From Pseudothauera nasutitermitis (lineage in GTDB: Bacteria > Pseudomonadota > Gammaproteobacteria > Burkholderiales > Rhodocyclaceae): a DNA stretch of 64,000 bases. The first letter of the stretch is position 1, and every line of letters begins with the position of its first letter. The notes under the pieces are model-generated. The model did no database searches and was not told where the DNA came from. It saw only the letters and a list, made by a program, of their open reading frames with translations. Location of the stretch: positions 434,001 to 498,000 of the forward strand of contig NZ_SSOC01000002.1 in assembly GCF_004801295.1 (NCBI RefSeq). Reading direction: 5' to 3'. Below are positions 9,400 through 17,996 of the stretch, in pieces. Both the position numbers and the translations under genes were made by a program.

Positions 9400-11562
9400 A
9401 TGAGCCCGCCCCTGACCGAACACGGGCAGGCGCAATCCACGGGCTTCGCCCCGCGCTTTCGCGGCCTGCTGATCTATGTTGCCACGGCGATCGTGTGGAC
9501 CATGCTGTCCACGCCGCTCGCCCCGCTGGTGTCCCCGAGCGTGGGCGAAGGTGTCTTCCAGCTGTGGGGCTTCGTGCTGCTCGCCCCGCTGGCGCTCTAT
9601 CTGGGTGGCTGCCTGGGGCCGCGCCGCATCGGCATTCCCGGCATCGACCTGCAGAGCCTGCGCCAGCAGGAAGCGCGCTACCTCACCCTGCTGGAAAGCC
9701 TGCCGGTGGGCATATTCCACTACGACCGCAAGCTGCGCATCACCGAGTTCAACGGCCGTTTCGCGGAAATCCTCCACGTGCCGATGAACACCCTGCGCCG
9801 GCTGGACATCGGCACGCTGCGCGACCAGCGCATCCTGGAACCGCTGCGCGCGGCGCTGGACGGCAAGCCGGCACGCTACGACGGCGAGTACCTGGGCACC
9901 TACACGATGCGCAAGATCCGCGTCACGCTGCGCACCGCGCCGGTGTTCGACGAGGAAGGCCAGGTCAGCGGCGGCGTGGGCATCGTCGAGGACGTCTCGG
10001 CGCAGTACGAGGCCGAGAGCATGCTGCGCGAAAGCGAGACGCGCTACGCGCTGGCCATGCGCGGCACCCACGAAGGGTTGTGGGACTGGAACCCGGAGAG
10101 CCACTCGCTGTTTCTCTCCAACCGCCTGCTGCTGGTGCTCGGCATCGAGGGCGATCACCTGCGCACCACCAGCGACGAGTGGCTGAAACTGATCCACCCG
10201 GACGACCGCAAGCTGTTCCAGAACATGCTGATCGACCACCTCAAGGGCCGCACGCCGCATTTCGAATGCGAGTACCGCGTGCGCCATCAGGGCGGCGACT
10301 ACCGCTGGGTGCTCGCGCGCGGGCTGGCGCTGCGCAACGAGCGCGGGCTGGCCTACCGCATGGTCGGCTCGATCGGCGACATCACCGGACGCAAGCGCGC
10401 CGAGGTACGCCTGAAGAACGAACTGGCGTTCACCCGCACGCTGATCGACAGCCTGCCCATCGCCCTGCTGGTGGTGCGCCCGGACGGCTCGATCTCCCTG
10501 TGGAACCGCTTCTTCGCGCAGATCCTGGGCTACAGCGACGACGACATCAACGGCATGCTGGCACTGCGCCTGGTCGCGCCGGAAGACAAGGCGCTGCTGG
10601 AACAGCGCCTGGAAGCCACGCTGCACGACGGCGAGGCCAGCGTGCGCGCCGCGCTGATCGCCCGCGACGGACGGCGCATTCCCTTCGATTTCTTCGCGCG
10701 CATCATCGAACTGGATGGCGAGCGTCGCGTGCTGTGCATCGCATCCGACATCTCCGAGCGGCTGGCCACCGAGGCACGCATGCGCGAGTTGAACCGCACG
10801 CTGGAATCGCGCGTGGCCGAGCGCACCGCCCAGCTGGCCTCCGCGCTGAAGGAACTGGAATCCTTCAGCTACTCGGTATCGCACGATCTGCGCGCGCCGC
10901 TGCGCGCCATCGACGGCTACAGCGTGATCCTCACCTCGGAATACGGCAGCGCGCTCGACGACGAGGCGCGCATGCTGCTCCAGCGCATGCGTGCGGCCGT
11001 GCAGCGCATGGGCATGCTGATCGACGATCTGCTCAATCTGGCGCGCGTCTCGCGCCAGCCACTGGAACGCCAGACGGTCCGACTGAACCCGCTGATCGAG
11101 GAAATCGTCGCCGAACTGCGCCAGCGCGAACCGGAGCGCCGGGTGCGCATCGAGGTGGCGCCGGATCTGCAGGTGCGTGCGGACCCCAATCTGATGCGCA
11201 TCGCGCTGGAGAACCTGCTGGGCAACGCCTGGAAATTCACCGCCAGACACGAGGACGCGCTGATCCGTGTCACCCAGACGCACGATCCCGAGGGCCAGGA
11301 GGTGTTCTGCGTGGAAGACAACGGCGCCGGCTTCGACATGCGCTACGTGGACAAACTGTTCGGCGCCTTCCAGCGCCTGCACCACGAACGCGACTTCCAG
11401 GGCACCGGCATCGGCCTGGCCACCGTGGCGCGCATCGTGCAGCGCCACGGCGGGGAAATCTGGGCGCATGGCGAACCCGACCAGGGTGCGCGTTTCTGCT
11501 TCACCCTGGGCTCCCCCTTGTCGGACGGCGGCACGACGGCGGCGGACCACCCCGCCGCATAG
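9400..11562 (+). CDS. Membrane-associated multi-PAS sensor histidine kinase (orphan)
   Basis: 720 residues. Two N-terminal membrane segments (about 22-42 and 52-71), then three PAS domains (about 90-205, 218-335 and 345-455), a HisKA domain with the phosphoacceptor His495 in FSYSVSHDLRAPLRAIDGYS, and a HATPase domain with N-box NLLGNAWKF, G1 DNGAGFDM and G2 FQGTGIGLAT. The SHDLRAPLRAIDG form is typical of phytochrome-like kinases, though no GAF or PHY domain is present. No response regulator is adjacent, so its partner and signal are unknown. An in-frame ATG at 9313 is possible, but MSPPL at 9400 gives a normal short cytoplasmic lead. Confidence 0.88.
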   Translation: MSPPLTEHGQAQSTGFAPRFRGLLIYVATAIVWTMLSTPLAPLVSPSVGEGVFQLWGFVLLAPLALYLGGCLGPRRIGIPGIDLQSLRQQEARYLTLLESLPVGIFHYDRKLRITEFNGRFAEILHVPMNTLRRLDIGTLRDQRILEPLRAALDGKPARYDGEYLGTYTMRKIRVTLRTAPVFDEEGQVSGGVGIVEDVSAQYEAESMLRESETRYALAMRGTHEGLWDWNPESHSLFLSNRLLLVLGIEGDHLRTTSDEWLKLIHPDDRKLFQNMLIDHLKGRTPHFECEYRVRHQGGDYRWVLARGLALRNERGLAYRMVGSIGDITGRKRAEVRLKNELAFTRTLIDSLPIALLVVRPDGSISLWNRFFAQILGYSDDDINGMLALRLVAPEDKALLEQRLEATLHDGEASVRAALIARDGRRIPFDFFARIIELDGERRVLCIASDISERLATEARMRELNRTLESRVAERTAQLASALKELESFSYSVSHDLRAPLRAIDGYSVILTSEYGSALDDEARMLLQRMRAAVQRMGMLIDDLLNLARVSRQPLERQTVRLNPLIEEIVAELRQREPERRVRIEVAPDLQVRADPNLMRIALENLLGNAWKFTARHEDALIRVTQTHDPEGQEVFCVEDNGAGFDMRYVDKLFGAFQRLHHERDFQGTGIGLATVARIVQRHGGEIWAHGEPDQGARFCFTLGSPLSDGGTTAADHPAA

Positions 11563-11888
11563 GCCGCCGCGCCTTCGCGGCCGTTCCCGGACGGACCCGC
11601 GCCCCGGGGAGTGCCTTCACGCTCCTGTCCGGCACCGCTTCCCGCTCTCCCTTCCCGGTGAATCACATCGGGGACATGGCGTTCGCCCATCCGCCGCGTC
11701 GCGTCAATAGACGAAAGCATCTACCCTCCTAGCCCAACGTACCGATTTCTGGGGTTCCGGCCGGTTTCTAGACTATGCCCACTGCGCTGGAGTGGTTATC
11801 GACGCTGGGCGCAGCCCCTGCAGCGGCCAGCGTCCGCCGATCCTCGGCAGGCCGGCCGCTCAAACCACAAGGGAAATCGGACCCGAAG
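11563..11888. other. Intergenic region between histidine kinase and cytochrome genes
   Basis: 326 bp without a convincing gene. A GC-rich hairpin (GGCCGC/GCGGCC, 11562-11582) follows the kinase stop but lacks a T-run. The stretch around 11720-11785 is the least GC-rich part and is the likeliest place for the cytochrome promoter; no clear -35/-10 pair was found. An ATG at 11775 is in frame with the cytochrome but would precede its signal anchor. Confidence 0.5.
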
Positions 11889-13232
11889 ATGAACACACTG
11901 AAAAAGATCCTGCTGGCTGGCGCGGCGGCCTTCGCCGCGGCCTTCCTGATCGCCTGGTCCACGCCGTACTGGTACGTGCCCAGGCTGGAGGCCGAGGTCG
12001 ACTTCGCCGACCGCGAATTGATCGCCAGGGGGCGCTACCTGGCCCATGCCGGCGACTGTGCGGCCTGCCACACGGCGCCCGGCGGCAAACCGTTCGCCGG
12101 CGGGCTGGGCATGCAGACCCCGCTCGGCACCATCTACTCCACCAACATCACCCCGGACAAGGACTCGGGTATCGGCCACTACAGCTATGCTGATTTCGAA
12201 CGGGCCGTGCGCCGCGGGCTGCGGCCGGACGGCGTGCATCTGTACCCCGCGATGCCCTACCCGTCCTACGTGATCGTCGAGGACGAGGACATCCAGGCGC
12301 TGTACGCCTACTTCATGTCCGAGGTCGCCGCCGTCAGCAAGGCCAACCAGCCCTCGACCATCCCCTGGCCGCTGAACATGCGCTGGCCGCTCGGCTGGTG
12401 GCAGCTCGCCTACGCCCGGCCGCGCAGCTTCGAACCGGATCCCGAGCATGATGCCAGCGTGCGGCGCGGCGCCTATCTGGTGGAGGGGCTCGCCCATTGC
12501 GGCGCGTGCCACACGCCGCGCGGCATCGGCTTCCAGGAAACCGCCCTGCGCGACGATGCCTCCGGCCGCTTCCTGTCCGGCTCGGTGCTCGAAGGCTGGT
12601 ATGCGAAGAACCTGCGAGGGGAGGACCGCGGCCTGTCCACCTGGAGCGCGGACGAGATCGTCAACTTCCTGAAGACCGGCCGCACGGCGCGCTCGGCGGC
12701 ATTCGGCAGCATGGCCGACGTCATCGCCCACAGTACCCGGCATCTGCACGACGGCGACCTGCGGGCCATCGCCGATTACCTGAAGCAGTTGCCACCGCGC
12801 AAGGGACGCGAGGCGCGCTGGACGCCCCGCGAGGACACCACGACCGCCGCCCTGCGCGCCGGCGACTACGCGGCGCGTGGCGCCCTGCAGTACGTCGAGC
12901 ACTGCGCCCTGTGCCACCGTCTGGACGGCCGCGGGGCGCCGCGCATCTTCCCCGCGCTGGCCGACAACTCCATCGTATTCGCCGAGGATCCGAGCTCGCT
13001 GATCCAGGTCACCCTGGCCGGCGGTTCGATGCCGCGCACGCCGCACGACCGCATGGCCTTCACCATGCCGGGCTTCGCGCACCTGGCTGACCGCGAACTG
13101 GCCGACCTCCTCACCTTCATCCGCAACGGCTGGGGCAACCACGCCAGCGGTGTCAGCGTTCGGGACATCCATCAGATGCGCAGGGAAATCGCCCACAAGC
13201 CCACCCACTATGCACCGGAGGCGCAACAATGA
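11889..13232 (+). CDS. Triheme c-type cytochrome (dehydrogenase cytochrome-subunit type)
   Basis: 447 residues from ATG 11889. An N-terminal hydrophobic signal or anchor (residues 5-24) is followed by three c-type haem sites: CAACH at 57-61, CGACH at 204-208 and CALCH at 339-343. This triple layout matches the membrane cytochrome subunit of alcohol, gluconate or aldehyde dehydrogenases, which passes electrons to quinone or an oxidase. No such dehydrogenase gene is adjacent. Instead the stop codon overlaps the ATG of a TsdA-like cytochrome (ATGA, 13229-13232), so its natural partner may be that enzyme. It should act in the periplasm, anchored to the inner membrane. Confidence 0.88.
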   Translation: MNTLKKILLAGAAAFAAAFLIAWSTPYWYVPRLEAEVDFADRELIARGRYLAHAGDCAACHTAPGGKPFAGGLGMQTPLGTIYSTNITPDKDSGIGHYSYADFERAVRRGLRPDGVHLYPAMPYPSYVIVEDEDIQALYAYFMSEVAAVSKANQPSTIPWPLNMRWPLGWWQLAYARPRSFEPDPEHDASVRRGAYLVEGLAHCGACHTPRGIGFQETALRDDASGRFLSGSVLEGWYAKNLRGEDRGLSTWSADEIVNFLKTGRTARSAAFGSMADVIAHSTRHLHDGDLRAIADYLKQLPPRKGREARWTPREDTTTAALRAGDYAARGALQYVEHCALCHRLDGRGAPRIFPALADNSIVFAEDPSSLIQVTLAGGSMPRTPHDRMAFTMPGFAHLADRELADLLTFIRNGWGNHASGVSVRDIHQMRREIAHKPTHYAPEAQQ

Positions 13233-14140
13233 AAACGCTCCCATCCGTTCTCATCGCCGCGGGCGCCCTGCTCGGCCTGTCCATGCTGGCCTGGAGCCAG
13301 AGCGGCGCGCCGGCCGATCCCGCCGCGGGCACGCCGCAGAGCTTCGCCCTGCTGGACCCGGACAACCAGGTCGTCGGCCGCTACAGCATTCCGCCGGACA
13401 GCGACATCCTCAGGCACGCCAACGCGGAGGAAATCCTCTACGGCAAGCGCCTGCTCAACGAAACCGCGCGTCTGCTGCCGGACAACGTCGGCGGCGGGCT
13501 GAACTGCAACAGCTGTCACCTTTCCCAGGGCAAGACCGACCACGGCGCCAACTACTTCAACACCATCAACAGCTATCCCAAGGTGATGCCGCGCGCGGCC
13601 GCGATGGTGGATATGGCCGGGCGCGTCAACGGCTGCTTCATGCGCTCGATGAACGGCAAGCCGCTGCCGGTCGATTCGGCAGAAATGCGCGCGATCATCG
13701 CCTACTTCACCTGGCTGCGCGAGGACGTGCCCAAGGCGCTGCGCGTGGATACGCCCAGCGAAGGCAAGATCGACACCTCCCTGGTGCCCGATCCGGTACG
13801 CGGCAAGGCCCTCTACGCCGCGCAATGCGCCACCTGCCACGGCGACGACGGCGAAGGCATGAAGGACCAGTTCGGCGACTACATCTTCCCGCCGCTGTGG
13901 GGCGACGAATCGTTCAACATCGGCGCCGGCATGGCGCGCACCTACAAGGCCGCCGCGTTCGTGTTCTACAACATGCCGATGGGCGTGAACCACAAGCTGC
14001 CGATCGGCCAGGGCGGCGCGCTGACCCAGCAGGAAGCGGTCGACGTGGCGGAGTACTTCACCCACATGCCCCGCCCGGACTTCGCCCCCAAGGGCAACGA
14101 CTGGCCCAAGGGCAACAAGCCCAAGGACGCCCGCTACTGA
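13229..14140 (+). CDS. Diheme cytochrome c, thiosulfate dehydrogenase (TsdA)-like
   Basis: 303 residues with a Sec signal (residues 1-24, LLGLSMLAWSQS). Two haem sites: CNSCH at 93-97 and CATCH at 200-204. Between them lies GRVNGCFMRSMNG, with Cys136 in the position of the Cys haem ligand that is diagnostic of TsdA (thiosulfate to tetrathionate, or the reverse). This supports a TsdA-family assignment, but the thiosulfate substrate is inferred. Translationally coupled to the triheme cytochrome upstream, which could be its electron acceptor in place of TsdB. A terminator follows 62 bp after the stop. Confidence 0.8.
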   Translation: MKTLPSVLIAAGALLGLSMLAWSQSGAPADPAAGTPQSFALLDPDNQVVGRYSIPPDSDILRHANAEEILYGKRLLNETARLLPDNVGGGLNCNSCHLSQGKTDHGANYFNTINSYPKVMPRAAAMVDMAGRVNGCFMRSMNGKPLPVDSAEMRAIIAYFTWLREDVPKALRVDTPSEGKIDTSLVPDPVRGKALYAAQCATCHGDDGEGMKDQFGDYIFPPLWGDESFNIGAGMARTYKAAAFVFYNMPMGVNHKLPIGQGGALTQQEAVDVAEYFTHMPRPDFAPKGNDWPKGNKPKDARY

Positions 14141-14202
14141 GGCGATGCCGGCGCATGGGCGGATACCCCCCGTGCGCCGGCTGAAATTGCGGTTCCCCAT
14201 TC

Positions 14203-14229
14203 AGGAGCGGCGCATGCCGCTCCTTTTTC
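14203..14229 (+). terminator. Intrinsic terminator after the TsdA-like gene
   Basis: Perfect 9-bp stem AGGAGCGGC / GCCGCTCCT with a GCAT loop, followed by TTTTT on the plus strand. Confidence 0.85.
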
Positions 14230-14295
14230 ATTCCGGCGGGAACCCCTCCGCCCCGCCATCCGCCGGCGATCCTTGCCCGGCGTGTCTCTGCCCGT

Positions 14296-14691
14296 TCAAG
14301 CCGCCGCGTCGAACCGCCGGCGCGCGGCGCGGATGTAGTCGTGGTGCGCCTCCGCCCAGCGCAGTAGCGGCCCCAGCGCCTCCAGCAGGGCGAAGCCCTG
14401 CGGCGTCAGCGCGTACTCCACGCTGGGCGGGCGCGTGGGATGCACCGTGCGCGTGGCCAGGCCGTTGCGTGTCAGATCGCGCAGGGTCTGGGTGAGCATG
14501 CGCTGGGAGATGTCCGGCAGTTCGCGGCGCAGTTCGCCGAAGCGCCTGGCGCCGCTGGCGAGCAGGAAGATCAGCAGCATGCTCCATTTGTCGCCGAGCT
14601 GGTCGAGCACGTCGCGGATCGGACAGGCGCCCTCCTCCACGCGCCCGCCGTCCTCGCGCATACGCGCCACCACGGTGTCGATATCGCCCAT
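14296..14691 (-). CDS. HxlR-family transcriptional regulator
   Basis: 131 residues. Winged-helix HxlR/MarR-like protein: [20 protein letters not shown] at about 23-42 is the family hallmark, followed by the wing region [18 protein letters not shown]. The Cys in CPIRD is the residue that, in relatives such as YodB and QorR, senses quinones, diamide or other electrophiles. It is divergent from an operon of three predicted reductases, which fits local control of electrophile detoxification. That role is inferred from the Cys and the neighbours. Confidence 0.88.
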   Translation of the reverse strand: MGDIDTVVARMREDGGRVEEGACPIRDVLDQLGDKWSMLLIFLLASGARRFGELRRELPDISQRMLTQTLRDLTRNGLATRTVHPTRPPSVEYALTPQGFALLEALGPLLRWAEAHHDYIRAARRRFDAAA

Positions 14692-14716
14692 TCAAGTTCC
14701 CGAAAAGTAACCACGT

Positions 14717-14748
14717 ATGGAAAAGGTGCCGCCTTACATGTTTTCCAT
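14717..14748. promoter_or_regulatory. Candidate HxlR operator in the divergent spacer
   Basis: Perfect inverted repeat ATGGAAAA (14717-14724) and TTTTCCAT (14741-14748) with 16 bp between, in the AT-rich gap between hxlR and the aldo-keto reductase gene. Location and symmetry suit a dimeric repressor controlling both directions. Confidence 0.5.
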
Positions 14749-14862
14749 TATAACCCTACAATGCACGAGCTCTCTTTTTGAGAGTTTGATTCAAATAAAT
14801 CCTTATATCCAGTTCTGCTTTAGACAAGACATCCCGCCCCCGGGCGGAAAGGATCGCCTCCC

Positions 14863-15837
14863 ATGAGCCATCTCACCGCCCCCTCACCACGCCCGCTGGG
14901 CCTTTCCGGCCTGAACATCGCCCCGCTGGTGTTCGGCGGCAACGTCTTCGGCTGGACCGTGGACCAGCCCACCTCCTTCGCCCTGCTGGACCGCTTCGTG
15001 GACGCCGGCCTCAACGCCATCGACACCGCCGACGTCTACTCGGCCTGGGTGCCAGGCAACCAGGGCGGTGAATCGGAAACCATCATCGGCCAATGGCTCA
15101 AGGCCCGCCCTTCGCGCCGCGACCAGGTGGTGCTGATCACCAAGGTCGGCGCGGCCATCGGCCCCATCACCGGCGGCCTGAAAGCGAAGTACATCGCCGA
15201 GAGCGTGGAAGGATCGCTGCGCCGCCTGCACACCGACCACATCGACCTGTACCTGAGCCACTACCCAGACCCCGCCACCCCGGCCGAGGAAACCCTGCGC
15301 GCCTATGACGGCCTGATCCGCCAGGGCAAGGTGCGCGCCATCGGCGCCTCCAACCACAATGCCGCACAACTGCGCGCCGCACTGGACGCCGCCGGGCGCG
15401 ACGGCCTGCCGCGCTATACCGTCATCCAGCCCGAATACAACCTCTATGACCGCGCCAGCTACGAAGGCCCGTTGCGCGACCTTGCCATCGCCGAAGGGCT
15501 GGGCGTGATCACCTACTACAGCCTCGCCTCCGGCTTCCTGAGCGGCAAGTACCGCAGCGCCGCCGACCTGGGCAAGAGCGTGCGCGGCGAAGGCATCGCC
15601 AAGTACCTGGACGCACGCGGGCTGCGCATCCTCGACGCCCTCGACGGCGTGGCGCGCAAGCACCAGGCCCGGCCGGCGGAAGTCGCCCTGGCCTGGCTGA
15701 TCGCGCGCGCGGGGGTGAGCGCGCCGATCGCTAGCGCCACCTCGCTGGACCAGCTCGACAGCCTGATCCGCGCCACCCGCCTCACCCTGGACGCCGACGA
15801 CCTCGCCGCGCTGGAACAGGCCAGCGCCCCGGCCTGA
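14863..15837 (+). CDS. Aldo-keto reductase
   Basis: 324 residues, the usual AKR length. NAD(P)H-dependent reduction of aldehydes or ketones; substrate unknown. Motifs: NAIDTADVYSAWVPGNQGGE with the catalytic Asp-Tyr pair, the active-site segment DHIDLYLSHYPDP (His present), IGASNHNAAQL, and the coenzyme region APIASATSLDQLDSL near the C-terminus. First gene of a three-gene run with the flavodoxin-like gene (59-bp gap) and the NmrA-nitroreductase fusion. Its start (MSHLTAPSP) has a GGAAAGGA-like ribosome site upstream. Confidence 0.9.
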   Translation: MSHLTAPSPRPLGLSGLNIAPLVFGGNVFGWTVDQPTSFALLDRFVDAGLNAIDTADVYSAWVPGNQGGESETIIGQWLKARPSRRDQVVLITKVGAAIGPITGGLKAKYIAESVEGSLRRLHTDHIDLYLSHYPDPATPAEETLRAYDGLIRQGKVRAIGASNHNAAQLRAALDAAGRDGLPRYTVIQPEYNLYDRASYEGPLRDLAIAEGLGVITYYSLASGFLSGKYRSAADLGKSVRGEGIAKYLDARGLRILDALDGVARKHQARPAEVALAWLIARAGVSAPIASATSLDQLDSLIRATRLTLDADDLAALEQASAPA

Positions 15838-15852
15838 TCCCCGCCGTTTTCA

Positions 15853-15863
15853 CCCCCCCCCCC
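15853..15863 (+). repeat. Homopolymer tract of 11 C
   Basis: An uninterrupted C11 run in the gap before the flavodoxin-like gene. Such tracts slip during replication and are also prone to sequencing error. Its place 34 bp before the ATG could alter leader length or spacing. Confidence 0.6.
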
Positions 15864-15896
15864 GCTCCCAACCCGGAAACAGAAAGGAAAACAAGC

Positions 15897-16463
15897 ATGT
15901 CCGACATCGCCATCGTCTATCACAGCGGCTACGGCCACAACGAAGTCATCGCCCAGGCCGTGGCGCGCGGCGCCGAAAAGGTGCCGGGCACGCGGGTCAA
16001 GCTGCTCCCCGTGGCCGAGGTGGACGGCCAGTGGGATTACCTCAACGGCCAGGCCGACGCCATCGTGTTCGGCGCGCCCACCTACATGGGCAGCGCGTCC
16101 GCGCAGTTCAAGGCCTTCATGGACGCCTCGTCCAAGCAGTGGGGCAAGTGGCGCGACAAACTGGCGGCGGGCTTCACCACCTCCGCCTCGCGCAGCGGCG
16201 ACAAGCTGAACACCCTGCAGCAACTGGCCGTCTTCGCCGCCCAGCACCAGATGCTGTGGGTCAGCCTGGGGCTGATGCCCGGCAACAACAGCAGCACCGG
16301 CACGGAAGACGACCTCAACCGCCTGGGCTCCTTCCTGGGCGCCATGGCGCAGGCCAATGCCGACCAGGGCGCGGAGGGCGTGCGGGCCAGCGACCAGCGC
16401 ACCGCCGAATACCTCGGCGAGCGCGTGGCCCAGGCCGCGGCGCGCTGGAAGAAAGGCGCCTGA
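15897..16463 (+). CDS. Flavodoxin-like FMN-dependent NAD(P)H oxidoreductase (WrbA-related)
   Basis: 188 residues. Flavodoxin fold with the FMN phosphate loop at the N-terminus (IVYHSGYGHNEVIAQAVA) and the second FMN loop FGAPTYMGSASAQFKAFMD. WrbA-type proteins carry out two-electron reduction of quinones; this one is related in motif but shorter in some loops, so the exact subgroup is uncertain. It is placed between a reductase and an NmrA-nitroreductase fusion under a HxlR regulator, consistent with a quinone or electrophile response. A strong AGAAAGGAAAA site precedes the ATG. Confidence 0.85.
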   Translation: MSDIAIVYHSGYGHNEVIAQAVARGAEKVPGTRVKLLPVAEVDGQWDYLNGQADAIVFGAPTYMGSASAQFKAFMDASSKQWGKWRDKLAAGFTTSASRSGDKLNTLQQLAVFAAQHQMLWVSLGLMPGNNSSTGTEDDLNRLGSFLGAMAQANADQGAEGVRASDQRTAEYLGERVAQAAARWKKGA

Positions 16464-16528
16464 GCCGGCCTGATCTACCCGCCCCGGCGGGGCCTCGTTC
16501 AATCGTTCGACCTCTACGGAAACCACTC

Positions 16529-17971
16529 ATGACACACATCACCATCACCATCACCGCCGCCAGCGGCAAGCTCGGCCAGGCCGTGGCCGCCGAACTGGCC
16601 GCACGCGGACTGGCCGCGCACACTCGCCTGGCCGCGCGCACCCCGGACAAGCTCGCCGCGCAGCGCGCCCAGGGCTTCGCCACCGTGGCCGCCGACTACG
16701 ACGACCCCGCCAGCCTGCGCGCCGCCTTCGCCGGCACCGACGCGCTGCTGCTGATCTCCGGCATGGGCACCAACGCGCAGCGCGCCGCCCAGCACAAGGC
16801 CGCCATCGACGCCGCCAAGGCGGCCGGCGTGCGCCACATCGTCTACACCAGCACCACCAACCCCTCGCACGGCAGCCGCTTCGAATGGTCCGGCGCGCAC
16901 GCGGATACCGAGGCTTATCTGCAGGCCGCCGGCGTGCCTTACACCATCCTGCGGGACAACGCCTACTTCTCCAACAACGACGCGCTGTTCGCCCAGGCCG
17001 TGGCCAGCGGCACGCTGGCCTTCCCGGACATCGACGCCAAGGTCGGCTACGTCGCGCACGAGGATGTCGCGGCCGCGGCCGCCGGCGTGCTCACCGGCCC
17101 GGCCACCAACGCGGTGTTCGAGATTTCCGGCGCGCAGGCCTACAGCGCCCGCGAACTGGCTGCCGAACTGAGCCACCTCGCCGGCCGCCCCGTCGAAGCG
17201 GTCCAGGTGCCGCTGCAGGCCTTCACCGACCAGTTCCGCGCGCTCGGTCTGCCGGAATTCGTCGTCAGCGGCGTGACCAGCTTCTACGCCGCGCTGGCCG
17301 CGGGCGAATTCGCCCTGATCTCGCAGGACGTCGAACGCCTGGGCGGACGCACGACCACCAGCGCGCGCGAATACCTGCGCCGCTTCACGTCGGCCGACAC
17401 GGCAACGCTGGAACGCGTGTTCCTCAACGCGCGCAGCTTCAACGCCTTCACCGAGCGCCCGGTGCCGGACGAACTGCTGCAGCGTCTCTACGACCTCGCC
17501 AAGTGGGGGCCGACCTCGATGAACTCGCAGCCGGCGCGCTTCGTCTTCATCCGCACGCCGGAAGCCAAGGCCCGCCTGCTGCCCGCGCTGTCACCGGGCA
17601 ACGTGGAGAAGACGCGCAAGGCCCCGGTGACCGTCATCGTGGCGCAGGACACGCGCTTCTTCGAACACCTGCCCACGCAGTTCCCAGCCTACGACGCCCG
17701 CCCGCTGTTCGAGAACAACGCGGCGCTGGCCCAGGCCACCGCGCTGCGCAACAGCAGCCTGCAGGGCGCCTACCTGATCGTCGCCGCCCGCCTGCTGGGC
17801 CTGGACGCCGGCCCGATGAGCGGCTTCGATCCCGCCGCGCTCAACGCCGAGTTCTTCCCGGACGGCCGCTGGCAGGCCAACTTCATCATCAACCTGGGCT
17901 ACGGCGACCCGGCCGGCAACCATCCGCGCGGCCCGCGCCTGGACACGGACGAGGCCGTACGCTTCCTCTGA
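16529..17971 (+). CDS. Fusion: NmrA/QorB-like NAD(P)H quinone reductase + RutE/HadB-like nitroreductase
   Basis: 480 residues in one uninterrupted frame. Residues 1-286 are an atypical short-chain (NmrA/QorB) domain: Rossmann segment ITAASGKLGQAVAAELAARG, then VRHIVYTSTTNP and VPYTILRDNAYF, closing with SAREYLRRF where free-standing QorB proteins end. Residues about 292-480 are a complete nitroreductase of the RutE/HadB type: ARSFNAFTERPVPDELL, LAKWGPTSMNSQPARFVFI, LRNSSLQGAYLIVAARLLGL, GPMSGFDPAALNAEFF. The domains are usually separate proteins. Fusion suggests two-step NAD(P)H/FMN reduction of one class of substrate such as quinones or nitro compounds; this is inference. Start ATG 16529 lies 65 bp after the flavodoxin-like gene. 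Confidence 0.88.
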   Translation: MTHITITITAASGKLGQAVAAELAARGLAAHTRLAARTPDKLAAQRAQGFATVAADYDDPASLRAAFAGTDALLLISGMGTNAQRAAQHKAAIDAAKAAGVRHIVYTSTTNPSHGSRFEWSGAHADTEAYLQAAGVPYTILRDNAYFSNNDALFAQAVASGTLAFPDIDAKVGYVAHEDVAAAAAGVLTGPATNAVFEISGAQAYSARELAAELSHLAGRPVEAVQVPLQAFTDQFRALGLPEFVVSGVTSFYAALAAGEFALISQDVERLGGRTTTSAREYLRRFTSADTATLERVFLNARSFNAFTERPVPDELLQRLYDLAKWGPTSMNSQPARFVFIRTPEAKARLLPALSPGNVEKTRKAPVTVIVAQDTRFFEHLPTQFPAYDARPLFENNAALAQATALRNSSLQGAYLIVAARLLGLDAGPMSGFDPAALNAEFFPDGRWQANFIINLGYGDPAGNHPRGPRLDTDEAVRFL

Positions 17972-17996
17972 TCGCCCGCCTCCGCCCCGCCGCCCA

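Noticed and set aside
9280-11550. 756-codon frame antisense to the histidine kinase
   Set aside because: Same compositional shadow; no recognisable domain, and the sense frame has complete kinase motifs.
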